Source: JARLFX01 sp036404255
Lineage (GTDB): Bacteria > Acidobacteriota > Terriglobia > Terriglobales > Acidobacteriaceae
Assembly (NCBI GenBank): GCA_036404255.1
Contig: DASWOP010000086.1
Coordinates: 1 to 23,422, forward strand
Reading direction: 5' to 3'
Length of the DNA stretch: 23,422 bases
This document shows positions 15,164-23,044 of the stretch, in pieces. Below the pieces are notes generated by a model that did no database searches, was not told the DNA's origin, and saw only the letters and a program-made list of their open reading frames with translations. Numbering within the stretch: position 1 is the first letter of the stretch; every line of letters begins with the position of its first letter. A program made the translations under genes and the position numbers.

Positions 15164-15639
15164 TGGCAACGCCCGCACACGCGAGTGAAGCCGGACGTGT
15201 CTTGATCCTGGCCTGCGGCAACAGCTTGCGCAGCGACGACGGCATCGGTTTGAAGATTGGCTGTGCGGTGGAGGATCAACCACCGCGCAGCAATCTCAAG
15301 GTCATCCTCTCCCAGCAACTTCTTCCCGAACACGCCTTCGATATCAGCGAATCAGACGTCGTCGTCTTTGTGGATTGCTCTGCCGTAACTGCGGCCGGCG
15401 TGGTCACGACGATGACCATTCATCCTGCCGAAAAGCTGCCCACCATCCTGACCCATCATCTCGATCCCGCATCCCTGATGAAAATGGCCAAGGAACTCTA
15501 CGGCCACATGCCCACACACGCTTTCGCCGTTACCGTTGGAGCAGGCTCATTCGATCTCTCAGAGAAGCTGACGCCGCCAGTCGAAGCCGCCATCCCCGCT
15601 GCCATCGAAGCCGTTCGCAAAGTGCTGCTCACCCCATAG
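15163..15639 (+). CDS. hoxW: Hydrogenase maturation protease HoxW (HybD/HyaD family)
   Basis: A 158-residue nickel-dependent endopeptidase that removes the C-terminal extension of HoxH. The family motif CGNSLRSDDGIG (residues 18-29) is near the N-terminus. Metal-ligand candidates by comparison with E. coli HybD (Glu16, Asp62, His93) are Asp26, Asp71 in VVFVDCS and His98/His99 in LTHHLDP. The frame is open upstream to 15064 inside hoxH; ATG 15163 is preferred because it overlaps the hoxH stop (TAATG) and gives the normal protein length. It is the last gene of the operon. The hairpin at 15650-15670 lies just after its stop but has its T-run on the other strand. Confidence 0.93.
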   Translation: MATPAHASEAGRVLILACGNSLRSDDGIGLKIGCAVEDQPPRSNLKVILSQQLLPEHAFDISESDVVVFVDCSAVTAAGVVTTMTIHPAEKLPTILTHHLDPASLMKMAKELYGHMPTHAFAVTVGAGSFDLSEKLTPPVEAAIPAAIEAVRKVLLTP

Positions 15640-15645
15640 ACGCAG

Positions 15646-15670
15646 AAAAGCCACCGCAACCAGCGGTGGC
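15646..15670 (-). terminator. Terminator between convergent hox and nifJ operons
   Basis: A perfect 8-bp GC-rich stem (GCCACCGC, 15650-15657, with GCGGTGGC, 15663-15670) closes a 5-nt loop. On the minus strand it is followed by TTTT (15649-15646), so it ends the nifJ-DHOD transcript, 17 bp after that stop codon. On the plus strand the same stem lies 10 bp after hoxW but lacks a T-run, so termination there would be weaker. Confidence 0.7.
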
Positions 15671-15686
15671 CTCTACGTAATAAATG

Positions 15687-16688
15687 CTACTGCCGCAACG
15701 TATACGAGCTGAGCGTCTTGATGTAGTTGCCGCGTTCAAACGGCGATGCATCCGGAATCGAGCGGCGGCTGAGCGCACCACGCATCGTGTCGAACGATGC
15801 ATATTCGTGCTCCTCCATCCACTGCGTCAGCCGATCGTGAATCTCCTGCAGTTGATCGATGCCGCCCTGGTGCAGTTCAGACGCAATCATTGCCACCTTT
15901 GCACCAGCCATGATTCCCTTCACCACATCGTCCGCAGTATGCACGCCACCGGTGACGGCCAGATCGGCCTTCACATTGCCGTACAGGATCGCAATCCAGT
16001 GCAGGCGCAAGAGCAGTTCGTCTGACCGGCTGAATGCAAGCCGTGGCATCACATCCAGCGCCTCAATATCAAAATCGGGCTGATAAAAACGATTGAAGAG
16101 CACCAGGCTGTTCGCGCCCGCTGCATCCAGTTGCGCAGCCAGGTTGGGAATGCTGGTGAACTGTGGCGAAAGCTTTACCGCCAACGGAATCTTGATGCTC
16201 TGGCGAACCCTGCGCACCAGTTCCACCAGTTGCTTCTCAATCTCTTTGCCGGGAATGGTTGGATTGATGGCAAGTGAATAGGTATTTAACTCCAGCGCGT
16301 CTGCGCCGGCCGATTCCACATCCTGCGCAAACTTCACCCAGCCGCTCGGCGTAACCCCATTGATGCTGGCGAGCACTGGAATGGCTACCAGATTCTTAAC
16401 CTGGACCAGATGCGCCAAATACGCATCCTGCGTGGCGCGATACTCGTCGTAATCTGGCAAGTACGTCAGCGCTTCCGCAAACGACTCTGTACCCCGAGTC
16501 AGGTTGCGATCCAGCGCACGACTTTCCAGATCGAGTTGTTCCTCAAAAAGCGATGAAAGGACCACGGCTGCTGCGCCGTGGTCCTCCATGCGTTGTACGT
16601 TATCGCTCGAGTCAGAGAGCGGAGTGGATGAGACTACCACCGGACTCTTCAACTTCAGCCCGAGATAGTCCGTGCTGAGGTCGACCAC
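15687..16688 (-). CDS. Dihydroorotate dehydrogenase-like flavoprotein
   Basis: A 333-residue FMN TIM-barrel protein of the DHOD-like group often annotated as 'dihydroorotate dehydrogenase-like protein'. It shows the N-terminal DLSTDYLGLKLKSPVVVSS, the INGVTPSGWVKFAQ segment, SAGADALELN, PLAVKLSPQF and the phosphate-binding end AVTGGVHTADDVVKGIMAGA. The usual DHOD genes of pyrimidine synthesis differ, and the pairing with pyruvate:ferredoxin oxidoreductase argues for an electron-transfer or amino-acid/pyrimidine-reduction role that is not established. The start is GTG 16688, overlapping the nifJ stop by one base (TAGTG), so the two proteins are translationally coupled. A good terminator follows. 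Confidence 0.85.
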   Translation of the reverse strand: MVDLSTDYLGLKLKSPVVVSSTPLSDSSDNVQRMEDHGAAAVVLSSLFEEQLDLESRALDRNLTRGTESFAEALTYLPDYDEYRATQDAYLAHLVQVKNLVAIPVLASINGVTPSGWVKFAQDVESAGADALELNTYSLAINPTIPGKEIEKQLVELVRRVRQSIKIPLAVKLSPQFTSIPNLAAQLDAAGANSLVLFNRFYQPDFDIEALDVMPRLAFSRSDELLLRLHWIAILYGNVKADLAVTGGVHTADDVVKGIMAGAKVAMIASELHQGGIDQLQEIHDRLTQWMEEHEYASFDTMRGALSRRSIPDASPFERGNYIKTLSSYTLRQ

Positions 16689-19600
16689 TATGCTTTGCCT
16701 CCCTGTCCCAGCGGAGTCACAGCGCCTTCCTTCTCCGGCGGTGCAACGTTCGGGGTCTCACCGCGGCCAGGCATCGCTGCCCGTGCGGAGTAGACACGCC
16801 AGTTACGCTCCACATCATCCTGTGCTTCCCTCAGCAGGTCCTTGGCCATCTCCGGATGGCTACGCACAAGCATCGTGTAGCGAGCCTCATGATACGCATA
16901 CTCCTTGAATGGAATAGACGGTGCCTTGGAATCAAGCTGGAATGGATTCTTGCCCGTGTCGCGCAACGATGGGTTGTAGCGCATCAGCGGCCAGTAGCCG
17001 GACTGCACAGCCGCCTTCTGCTGATCCAGACCGTAGGTGATGTCGTAGCCGTGCGCAATGCAATGGCTGTACGCGATGATGATGGACGGACCGTTGTGGG
17101 CCTCGGCCTCCTGGAATGCCTTGATGGTGTGAGTATCGTTTGCACCCATTGCCACCCGGGCCACATACACTGAGCCGTAGCTCACTGCTTCCATGGCGAG
17201 ATCCTTCTTGCTGTTCTGCTTGCCGCCTGCTGCAAACTTCGCAACTGCGCCGCGCGGTGTGGACTTCGACATCTGGCCGCCCGTGTTGGAGTAGACCTCG
17301 GTATCGAGAACCAGCACGTTGATGTTCTGGCCTGATGCCAGTACGTGATCCAGACCGCCGAAGCCGATGTCATAGGCCCAGCCGTCGCCACCCAGGATCC
17401 AGACGCTCTTGCGAACTAACGCATCGGCAGCCGAAGCCAGGTTGCGAGCATCCTGCGAATCGATCTTGCTCAGTTCACCTTTGAGCTTCGCGATCCGCTC
17501 ACGCTGTGCGTTGATGCCCGGCTCGGTGGATTGATCGGCAGCCAGAATGGCGCCGCCAAGCTCCTCGCCGATGACCGGCAACATCCGCGTCAGCATGTTC
17601 TTGGCAAATGTATCCTGCTGATCGACCGCAAGGCGCATGCCCATGCCGAACTCGGCATTGTCTTCAAACAGTGAGTTGGACCACGTCGGGCCGCGTCCCT
17701 GCTTGTTGACCGTGTACGGCGTGGTGGGCAGGTTGCCGCCATAGATCGACGAGCAGCCGGTTGCATTGGCGATGTAAAGGCGGTCGCCGAAGAGCTGCGT
17801 CAACAGCTTGACGTACGGTGTCTCACCGCAACCCGAGCAGGCGCCGGAGAACTCGAACAGCGGATCCAGCAGCTGCACGTCCTTCACCTGGTTGTGGTTC
17901 AGCACATCGCGATTCACCGTTGGCAGGCTCTCGAAGAACTTCCAGTTTTCACGCTCTGTCTCGCGCAGCGGAACCTGGGGAGCCATGTTGAGTGCCTTGT
18001 GTTTCGGCTCGCTCTTGCTCTTGGCCGGGCAAACCTCAACGCAGAGACGGCAACCGGTGCAATCTTCCGGCGCAACCTGCAGCGTGTAGAGATCGTTCTC
18101 CATGCCCTTCCACTTAGGCTTTACGGCCTTCAGTGTTGCTGGTGCCAGTTTGGCATACGACGGATCAAACACCTTCGAGCGAATGACCGCATGCGGGCAA
18201 ACCATCACGCACTTGCCGCACTGGATGCAAAGATCCTGATCCCAGACTGGAATCTCCTGTGCAATGTTGCGCTTCTCATACTGCGCCGTCCCCGTCGGGA
18301 ACGTACCGCCTGCTGGCAGTGCGCTGACCGGCAACGAATCGCCATGCCCTGCCGCGATGGTGCCAAGCACGTTGCGTACAAACTCCGGCGCGTCGCTTGA
18401 GATGGCAGGCTGGATGTCAAAGCTCGCGTCTGCGGCCGTCGGCACCTTCACCTGGTGAAGCTCAGCGAGTGCGCCGTCGACAGCAGCGAAGTTCTTCGCC
18501 ACCACGGCATCGCCACGCTTGCCATAGGTCTTCTTGATGGCCTTCTTGATATGCTCAATCGCTTCGTCGCGAGGAAGTACGCCGCTGATGGCAAAGAAGC
18601 ATGTCTGCATAATGGTGTTGATTCGGTTGCCCATGCCGGTCTTACCCGCCACCAGATAACCGTCAATCACGTAGAACTGCAGCTTCTTGTCAATGATGGT
18701 CTTCTGCGTCTTCAATGGCAGATGGTTCCAGACCTCTTCCGGACCATAATGCGAGTTCAGCAGGAAGACTGCTCCCGGTGCGGCGCATTCCAGCACGTCT
18801 ACCTTCTCCAGGAAGGAGAACTGGTGGCAAGCCACAAAGTTCGCCTTGGTGATGAGGTACGTCGAGCTAATCGGCTTGGGGCCAAAGCGTAGATGCGAGG
18901 TCGTGATCGATCCGGACTTCTTGGAGTCGTACACGAAGTAACCCTGCGCATAGTTATCAGTCTGCTGGCCAATGATCTTGATCGAGTTCTTGTTGGCGCC
19001 AACGGTGCCATCCGAACCCAGACCGTAGAACAACGCGCGTATGGTCTTCGGATCTTCCGTAGAGAAGTCCGCATCGTACGGCAGGCTGGTGAAGGTGACA
19101 TCGTCTTCAATGCCAACGGTGAAGTGATTCTTCGGCTTGAACTTTTTCAGTTCCTCGAAGACGCCCACAACCATCGCCGGGGTGAACTCCTTGGACGACA
19201 GTCCATAGCGTCCACCGACGATCACCGGGTGCGTGCCTTCTGACAGGCCCTCGGACACGGCAGTCATCACGTCCTGGTACAGCGGCTCACCCACGCAGCC
19301 CGGATCCTTGGTGCGATCCAGTACGCTGATCTTGCTCACAGTCTTCGGCAGTGCGCGCAGGAAGTGCGAGATGTCCCACGGACGGAACAGGCGAACCTTG
19401 AGTACGCCCACCTTCTCACCCTGCGACATCAAATAGGTAATGGCCTCTTCCGCAGCGCCTGCGCTGGAACCCATCAGAATAATGACGCGCTCTGCATCCG
19501 GTGCGCCAAAGTAATCAAACGACTTGTACTGGCGGCCCGTCTGCTTGGCAAAGCGGTCCATCACGTTCTGAACGATGTCGGGTGCCGCGTTGTAGTACAC

Positions 19601-20302
19601 GTTGGCGGCTTCGCGCGCCTGGAAGAAGACGTCGGGATTCTGTGCGGTACCGCGCAGAATCGGGCGGTCCGGGCTGAGTGCGCGCTCACGCGCCTCGATC
19701 ACGAACTTGTCATCCAGTACGGCGCGGATGTCTTCGTCAGTGATTGGAATGATCTTGTTGACTTCGTGCGATGTGCGGAAGCCGTCAAAGAAGTGCAGGA
19801 ACGGAATACGTGTCTCCAAAGATGCCACGTGCGCGATCAACGCCATATCGGCGGCTTCCTGCACGGAGTTGGAGCAAAGCATGGCGTAGCCGGTCGTCCG
19901 GCAGCTCATCACGTCGGAGTGGTCTCCGAAGATGGAAAGCGCATGCGTCGCCAGGGCGCGTGCGGTTACGTGCATCACGCCAGACGTCAATTCGCCGGCA
20001 ATCTTGTACATGTTTGGGATCATCAACAACAGACCCTGCGAACAGGTAAAGGTAGTGCTCTGCGCGCCGGCCTGCAAGGCACCATGCAAAGCACCTGCGG
20101 CTCCACCCTCACTCTGCAACTCAGCAACGACCGGGAGCGACCCCCAGATATTTGGCTTGCCTTCTTCTTTCCACTGATCAGCCCACTCGGCCATTGGCGA
20201 CGAGGGGGTGATGGGGTAGATGGCAACGACTTCCGATAGACGATAGGCAACCGAAGCGACTGCTTCGTTGGCGTCCAGAATGACTGTCTCCCGATTATTC
20301 AT
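16688..20302 (-). CDS. nifJ: Pyruvate:ferredoxin (flavodoxin) oxidoreductase
   Basis: A single-chain 1204-residue PFOR that converts pyruvate and CoA to acetyl-CoA and CO2 while reducing ferredoxin or flavodoxin. Domain order is the standard fused one: N-terminal pyruvate/TPP pyrimidine-binding domain (IYPITPSSPMAEWADQW near residue 29), domain II and the gamma-type domain (GLGSDGTVGANKNSIKIIG), the ferredoxin domain with two [4Fe-4S] sites (CIQCGKCVMVC near 690 and CTGCRLCVEVC near 745), and the TPP-binding domain (CSGCGETPY near 818, GDGWAYDIGFGG near 971, NTGGQMSKSTPRGA after it). All cluster cysteines are present. GAGGAG lies 5 nt before ATG 20302. It is convergent with the hox operon, followed by a coupled DHOD-like gene, and preceded by a CRP/FNR-type palindrome. 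Confidence 0.96.
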   Translation of the reverse strand: MNNRETVILDANEAVASVAYRLSEVVAIYPITPSSPMAEWADQWKEEGKPNIWGSLPVVAELQSEGGAAGALHGALQAGAQSTTFTCSQGLLLMIPNMYKIAGELTSGVMHVTARALATHALSIFGDHSDVMSCRTTGYAMLCSNSVQEAADMALIAHVASLETRIPFLHFFDGFRTSHEVNKIIPITDEDIRAVLDDKFVIEARERALSPDRPILRGTAQNPDVFFQAREAANVYYNAAPDIVQNVMDRFAKQTGRQYKSFDYFGAPDAERVIILMGSSAGAAEEAITYLMSQGEKVGVLKVRLFRPWDISHFLRALPKTVSKISVLDRTKDPGCVGEPLYQDVMTAVSEGLSEGTHPVIVGGRYGLSSKEFTPAMVVGVFEELKKFKPKNHFTVGIEDDVTFTSLPYDADFSTEDPKTIRALFYGLGSDGTVGANKNSIKIIGQQTDNYAQGYFVYDSKKSGSITTSHLRFGPKPISSTYLITKANFVACHQFSFLEKVDVLECAAPGAVFLLNSHYGPEEVWNHLPLKTQKTIIDKKLQFYVIDGYLVAGKTGMGNRINTIMQTCFFAISGVLPRDEAIEHIKKAIKKTYGKRGDAVVAKNFAAVDGALAELHQVKVPTAADASFDIQPAISSDAPEFVRNVLGTIAAGHGDSLPVSALPAGGTFPTGTAQYEKRNIAQEIPVWDQDLCIQCGKCVMVCPHAVIRSKVFDPSYAKLAPATLKAVKPKWKGMENDLYTLQVAPEDCTGCRLCVEVCPAKSKSEPKHKALNMAPQVPLRETERENWKFFESLPTVNRDVLNHNQVKDVQLLDPLFEFSGACSGCGETPYVKLLTQLFGDRLYIANATGCSSIYGGNLPTTPYTVNKQGRGPTWSNSLFEDNAEFGMGMRLAVDQQDTFAKNMLTRMLPVIGEELGGAILAADQSTEPGINAQRERIAKLKGELSKIDSQDARNLASAADALVRKSVWILGGDGWAYDIGFGGLDHVLASGQNINVLVLDTEVYSNTGGQMSKSTPRGAVAKFAAGGKQNSKKDLAMEAVSYGSVYVARVAMGANDTHTIKAFQEAEAHNGPSIIIAYSHCIAHGYDITYGLDQQKAAVQSGYWPLMRYNPSLRDTGKNPFQLDSKAPSIPFKEYAYHEARYTMLVRSHPEMAKDLLREAQDDVERNWRVYSARAAMPGRGETPNVAPPEKEGAVTPLGQGGKA

Positions 20303-20384
20303 ACAGCTCCTCTATCCCACTCCGAGAAATATTCTTCGGGGGCAGAGGACATACCCTGCGGGCCATCCTCTTCACTTGGGACCT

Positions 20385-20397
20385 GCACATAGTGTGC
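20385..20397. promoter_or_regulatory. Inverted repeat GCACA-TAG-TGTGC upstream of nifJ
   Basis: A perfect 5-bp inverted repeat with 3-bp spacer, 83 bp upstream of the nifJ start and about 20 bp inside the CRP-type site. It could overlap a -10 element on the minus strand. The binding protein is unknown. Confidence 0.35.
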
Positions 20398-20417
20398 TAT
20401 CAGATGGTCACGGAAGG

Positions 20418-20435
20418 ATGTGATGTACGACACAT
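20418..20435. promoter_or_regulatory. CRP/FNR-superfamily binding site C, upstream of nifJ
   Basis: ATGTGATGTACGACACAT matches TGTGA-N6-TCACA at 9 of 10 positions and is symmetrical in its outer A/T. It lies 116 bp upstream of the nifJ start. Together with sites A and B it ties nifJ and the hyp/hox genes to one regulator by motif. Confidence 0.6.
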
Positions 20436-20542
20436 GAGCATAGCCCCTTGTGCTGTACCACACTGCGAAATCCCTTCAACACAGCAACATGCAGACAGGC
20501 AAACACGGCGTATCATAGGCAGTTTTGCGATAGGAATGGAGC

Positions 20543-20560
20543 GGAACCACAGCAGGTTCC
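20543..20560 (-). terminator. Weak candidate terminator after the UDP-xylose synthase gene
   Basis: GGAACC (20543-20548) and GGTTCC (20555-20560) form a 6-bp stem with a 6-nt loop directly after the stop codon at 20563. No T-run follows on the minus strand, so termination is uncertain. Confidence 0.3.
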
Positions 20561-20562
20561 AT

Positions 20563-21525
20563 CTATGAAACGGCGGCTTCCGCCACGCGGCTGCGGAAGT
20601 AATCCAGAGACAATTCCAGCCCCTCGCGGAGGGGGACCTTAGGTGACCAATTCAGCAGGGTGCGTGCTTTGGTCAGGTCCGGCTGGCGTTGTCTGGGATC
20701 GTCCGTTCTGTCGGGCGGCAGAGGGATGGAAATAATCCGGCTCTTTGCACCGGTTACTTCCAGAATCAGTTCTGCGCACTCCCGCATGGTGAACTCCCGG
20801 TCATTGCCAATATTGACGGGCAGGTGCTCGTCAGACGCTGCCAGCAGTAGAATTCCCGCCACCAAATCAGATACATAGCAGAAGCTGCGGGTCTGCGAGC
20901 CGTCGCCAAAGAGCGTCAGATCCTCGCCCTTTAAAGCCTGCATCATGAAGTTTGATATCACTCGTCCGTCATTCCCCTGCAACCGGGGCCCATAAGTATT
21001 GAATATCCTCACCAGATGCGTCTTCACCCCATGATAGCGGTGGTAGGCCATCGTAGCGGCCTCGCCAAAACGCTTAGCTTCGTCGTAAACAGAGCGCGGC
21101 CCCACCGGGTTTACATGCCCCCAGTAGCTCTCCGGCTGCGGATGCACCAGTGGATCGCCATAACACTCTGAGGTAGACGCATGCAGAAACACCGCCCCAT
21201 ATTTTCTTGCCACATCCAGCGCATTCAGCGTTCCGGTAGAGCCCACTCGTAGCGTCTCAATTCCCAGCCGCGCATAATCATCCGGGCTGGCGGGCGATGC
21301 AAAGTTCAGCACCATATCCACCTTGCCAAAATCGAACGGCGAGCAGATATCGTGCTCCTCAAAGGCGAAGTTCGACTCGGTTTTCAGGTGTTCCAGGTTG
21401 TCTATGCGGCCAGTGGAGAGATTGTCCACACCCACTACGCTGTTTCCCTCTTCCAGCAGAGCATCACAAAGATGCGAGCCCAGAAAACCCGCCGCGCCCG
21501 TCACCAGAATGCGCTTCGTCTTCAT
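20563..21525 (-). CDS. uxs: UDP-glucuronate decarboxylase (UDP-xylose synthase)
   Basis: A 320-residue extended short-chain dehydrogenase/reductase. The NAD-binding motif is GAAGFLG (10-16), and the catalytic pair is in YDEAK (Tyr147, Lys151) with ASTSE (116-120) before it. The stretch YWGHVNPVGPRSVYDEAKR is characteristic of UDP-xylose synthases, as are FNTYGPR and GDGSQTRSFCYVSDLV. The enzyme oxidises UDP-glucuronate at C4, decarboxylates it and re-reduces it to UDP-xylose. It follows the UDP-glucose dehydrogenase gene with a 4-bp overlap (ATGA), so the two steps from UDP-glucose to UDP-xylose form one unit. No glycosyltransferase that would use the product is in the window. Confidence 0.9.
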   Translation of the reverse strand: MKTKRILVTGAAGFLGSHLCDALLEEGNSVVGVDNLSTGRIDNLEHLKTESNFAFEEHDICSPFDFGKVDMVLNFASPASPDDYARLGIETLRVGSTGTLNALDVARKYGAVFLHASTSECYGDPLVHPQPESYWGHVNPVGPRSVYDEAKRFGEAATMAYHRYHGVKTHLVRIFNTYGPRLQGNDGRVISNFMMQALKGEDLTLFGDGSQTRSFCYVSDLVAGILLLAASDEHLPVNIGNDREFTMRECAELILEVTGAKSRIISIPLPPDRTDDPRQRQPDLTKARTLLNWSPKVPLREGLELSLDYFRSRVAEAAVS

Positions 21526-22949
21526 CCGATCTTCCCTGCTGCAGCGTGCTCTCCGCTCGCCTTGCGCGACGGATGCACCGCTGGTCGCCCGATGCTGAGG
21601 TACGTAAATCCGTGACGGGCCATCGTCTCCGGATCAAACATATTACGCCCGTCCACAATGATCGGATAACGCATCGTCTTCTTCAATTCGTCCAGGTCCA
21701 CGGCGGCAAACTCTTTCCAGTCCGTTAGGACCAGTACCGCATCCGCCCCGTTCGCCGCGTCAAAAATACTCTCCGCGAACCTCAACTGCGGGCTCGCGGG
21801 CAGTACCTGTGCCGAGCGTTTCATCGCCGCGGGATCATACGCCGCAATCGTGCATCCCTCTTCCAGGAACATCTTCACCAGGTCAATCGCCGGGCTCTCG
21901 CGAATATCGTCGGTGTCCCCTTTGAACGCCAGCCCAAGCACTGCCAGCTTCTTCCCGCGCAGGGTCCAAAGCGTAGAGCGCACCTTCGAGAGAAAGCGTT
22001 TCTTTTGTGCGTTGTTGATCTTCTCCACTTCGCTCAACAGGCCGAAATCCAGTCCATTCTGCTCCGCCACGGAGCGGAACGCCGCCACATCCTTGGGAAA
22101 GCACGACCCGCCATACCCAATACCCGGCCGCAGGAACCGCGGCCCGATACGCTCATCCATCCCAATGCCTCGTGCCACCTCTTCCACGTTCGTATCCACT
22201 GCCTCGCAGAGGTTCGATACAGCATTAATGAACGATATCTTCAGTGCGAGGAACGCATTGGAAGCGTGCTTAATCAGCTCCGCCGCCTTGGTCGAAGTCA
22301 GCAGGATCGGCGGCGGCGCGCTGGCCGTGCAGCGTCCCGGAATCGCGTCCTTGCGCGTGTAATATTCGCCACTGGTCAGCGGTTCGTAGATTGCGCGCAG
22401 TACCTCGCCGGCGCGCGGCGTATCGGCTCCCACCACAATGCGGTCAGGGTGCAGAAAGTCCGAGACAGCCGTTCCCTCGCGCAGAAACTCCGGGTTCGAC
22501 GCCACATCAAACAGTTCGCGTGCACCGCCATTGCGCTCCACTACCTTGCGAATCCACTCGTTGGTATAGACCGGAACGGTACTCTTCTCCGTGATCACGG
22601 TATAGTGCTCCAGCGAATGCGCCAGTTCGCTCGCAACTGCTTCCACATAGGAGAGATCCGCGTCGCCGGCATCGCTCTGCGGAGTTCCCACCGCGATAAA
22701 CACGGCATCTGAGAACCGCGCCGAATGAGCAAGATCCGTCTCAAAACGGACCCGGTTATTGCGGTAGCGCTCCAGCAGCTCCGGCAGGTGGTCTTCGTGG
22801 ATCAGGGTGTCGCCACCGCGCAGCGCTGCCACCTTTTGTTCGTCGTTATCGACGCAAATCACCTGGTGACCCAACTCCGCAAAACATACGGCTGCCACCA
22901 GGCCAACATAGCCTGATCCAACTACAGTAATTTTTAGCTCTTTTGACAT
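21522..22949 (-). CDS. ugd: UDP-glucose 6-dehydrogenase
   Basis: A 475-residue enzyme that oxidises UDP-glucose to UDP-glucuronate with two NAD+. Visible are the NAD-binding GSGYVG (11-16), AVGTPQ (86-91), NPEFLREG (152-159), the catalytic Lys227 in AELIKHASN, and the catalytic Cys283 in GIGYGGSCFPKD with Asp287. The C-terminal UDP-binding domain has GLAFKGDTDDIRESPA. Two departures from the common sequence are noted: STVPVYT where STVPVGT is usual, and an apparent insertion around residues 196-214 (TRKDAIPGRCTASAPPP) before the lysine helix. It overlaps the UDP-xylose synthase gene and probably heads the pair. The start has only a weak ribosome-binding site. Confidence 0.94.
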   Translation of the reverse strand: MSKELKITVVGSGYVGLVAAVCFAELGHQVICVDNDEQKVAALRGGDTLIHEDHLPELLERYRNNRVRFETDLAHSARFSDAVFIAVGTPQSDAGDADLSYVEAVASELAHSLEHYTVITEKSTVPVYTNEWIRKVVERNGGARELFDVASNPEFLREGTAVSDFLHPDRIVVGADTPRAGEVLRAIYEPLTSGEYYTRKDAIPGRCTASAPPPILLTSTKAAELIKHASNAFLALKISFINAVSNLCEAVDTNVEEVARGIGMDERIGPRFLRPGIGYGGSCFPKDVAAFRSVAEQNGLDFGLLSEVEKINNAQKKRFLSKVRSTLWTLRGKKLAVLGLAFKGDTDDIRESPAIDLVKMFLEEGCTIAAYDPAAMKRSAQVLPASPQLRFAESIFDAANGADAVLVLTDWKEFAAVDLDELKKTMRYPIIVDGRNMFDPETMARHGFTYLSIGRPAVHPSRKASGEHAAAGKIG

Positions 22950-23044
22950 AGGTTTGCCACGGGGAGAACGAGATATCTCTTCTCATTTCAACACATCTCG
23001 ACGGCATACCTCAGTAAATTCTTCACAACCATCTCCCCGAGCGC

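Noticed and set aside
14459..15283. Long open frame antisense to hoxH (274 codons)
   Set aside because: Fully covered by hoxH, whose metal ligands are complete; no ribosome-binding site or domain in the antisense frame.
19364..20239. Long open frame antisense to nifJ (291 codons, plus strand)
   Set aside because: Lies inside the well-conserved N-terminal domain of PFOR; no domain recognisable in the antisense product.
22970..22979. GAGATATCTC palindrome upstream of ugd as an operator
   Set aside because: Ten-base palindrome without extended symmetry or a second copy; expected by chance in a window of this size.
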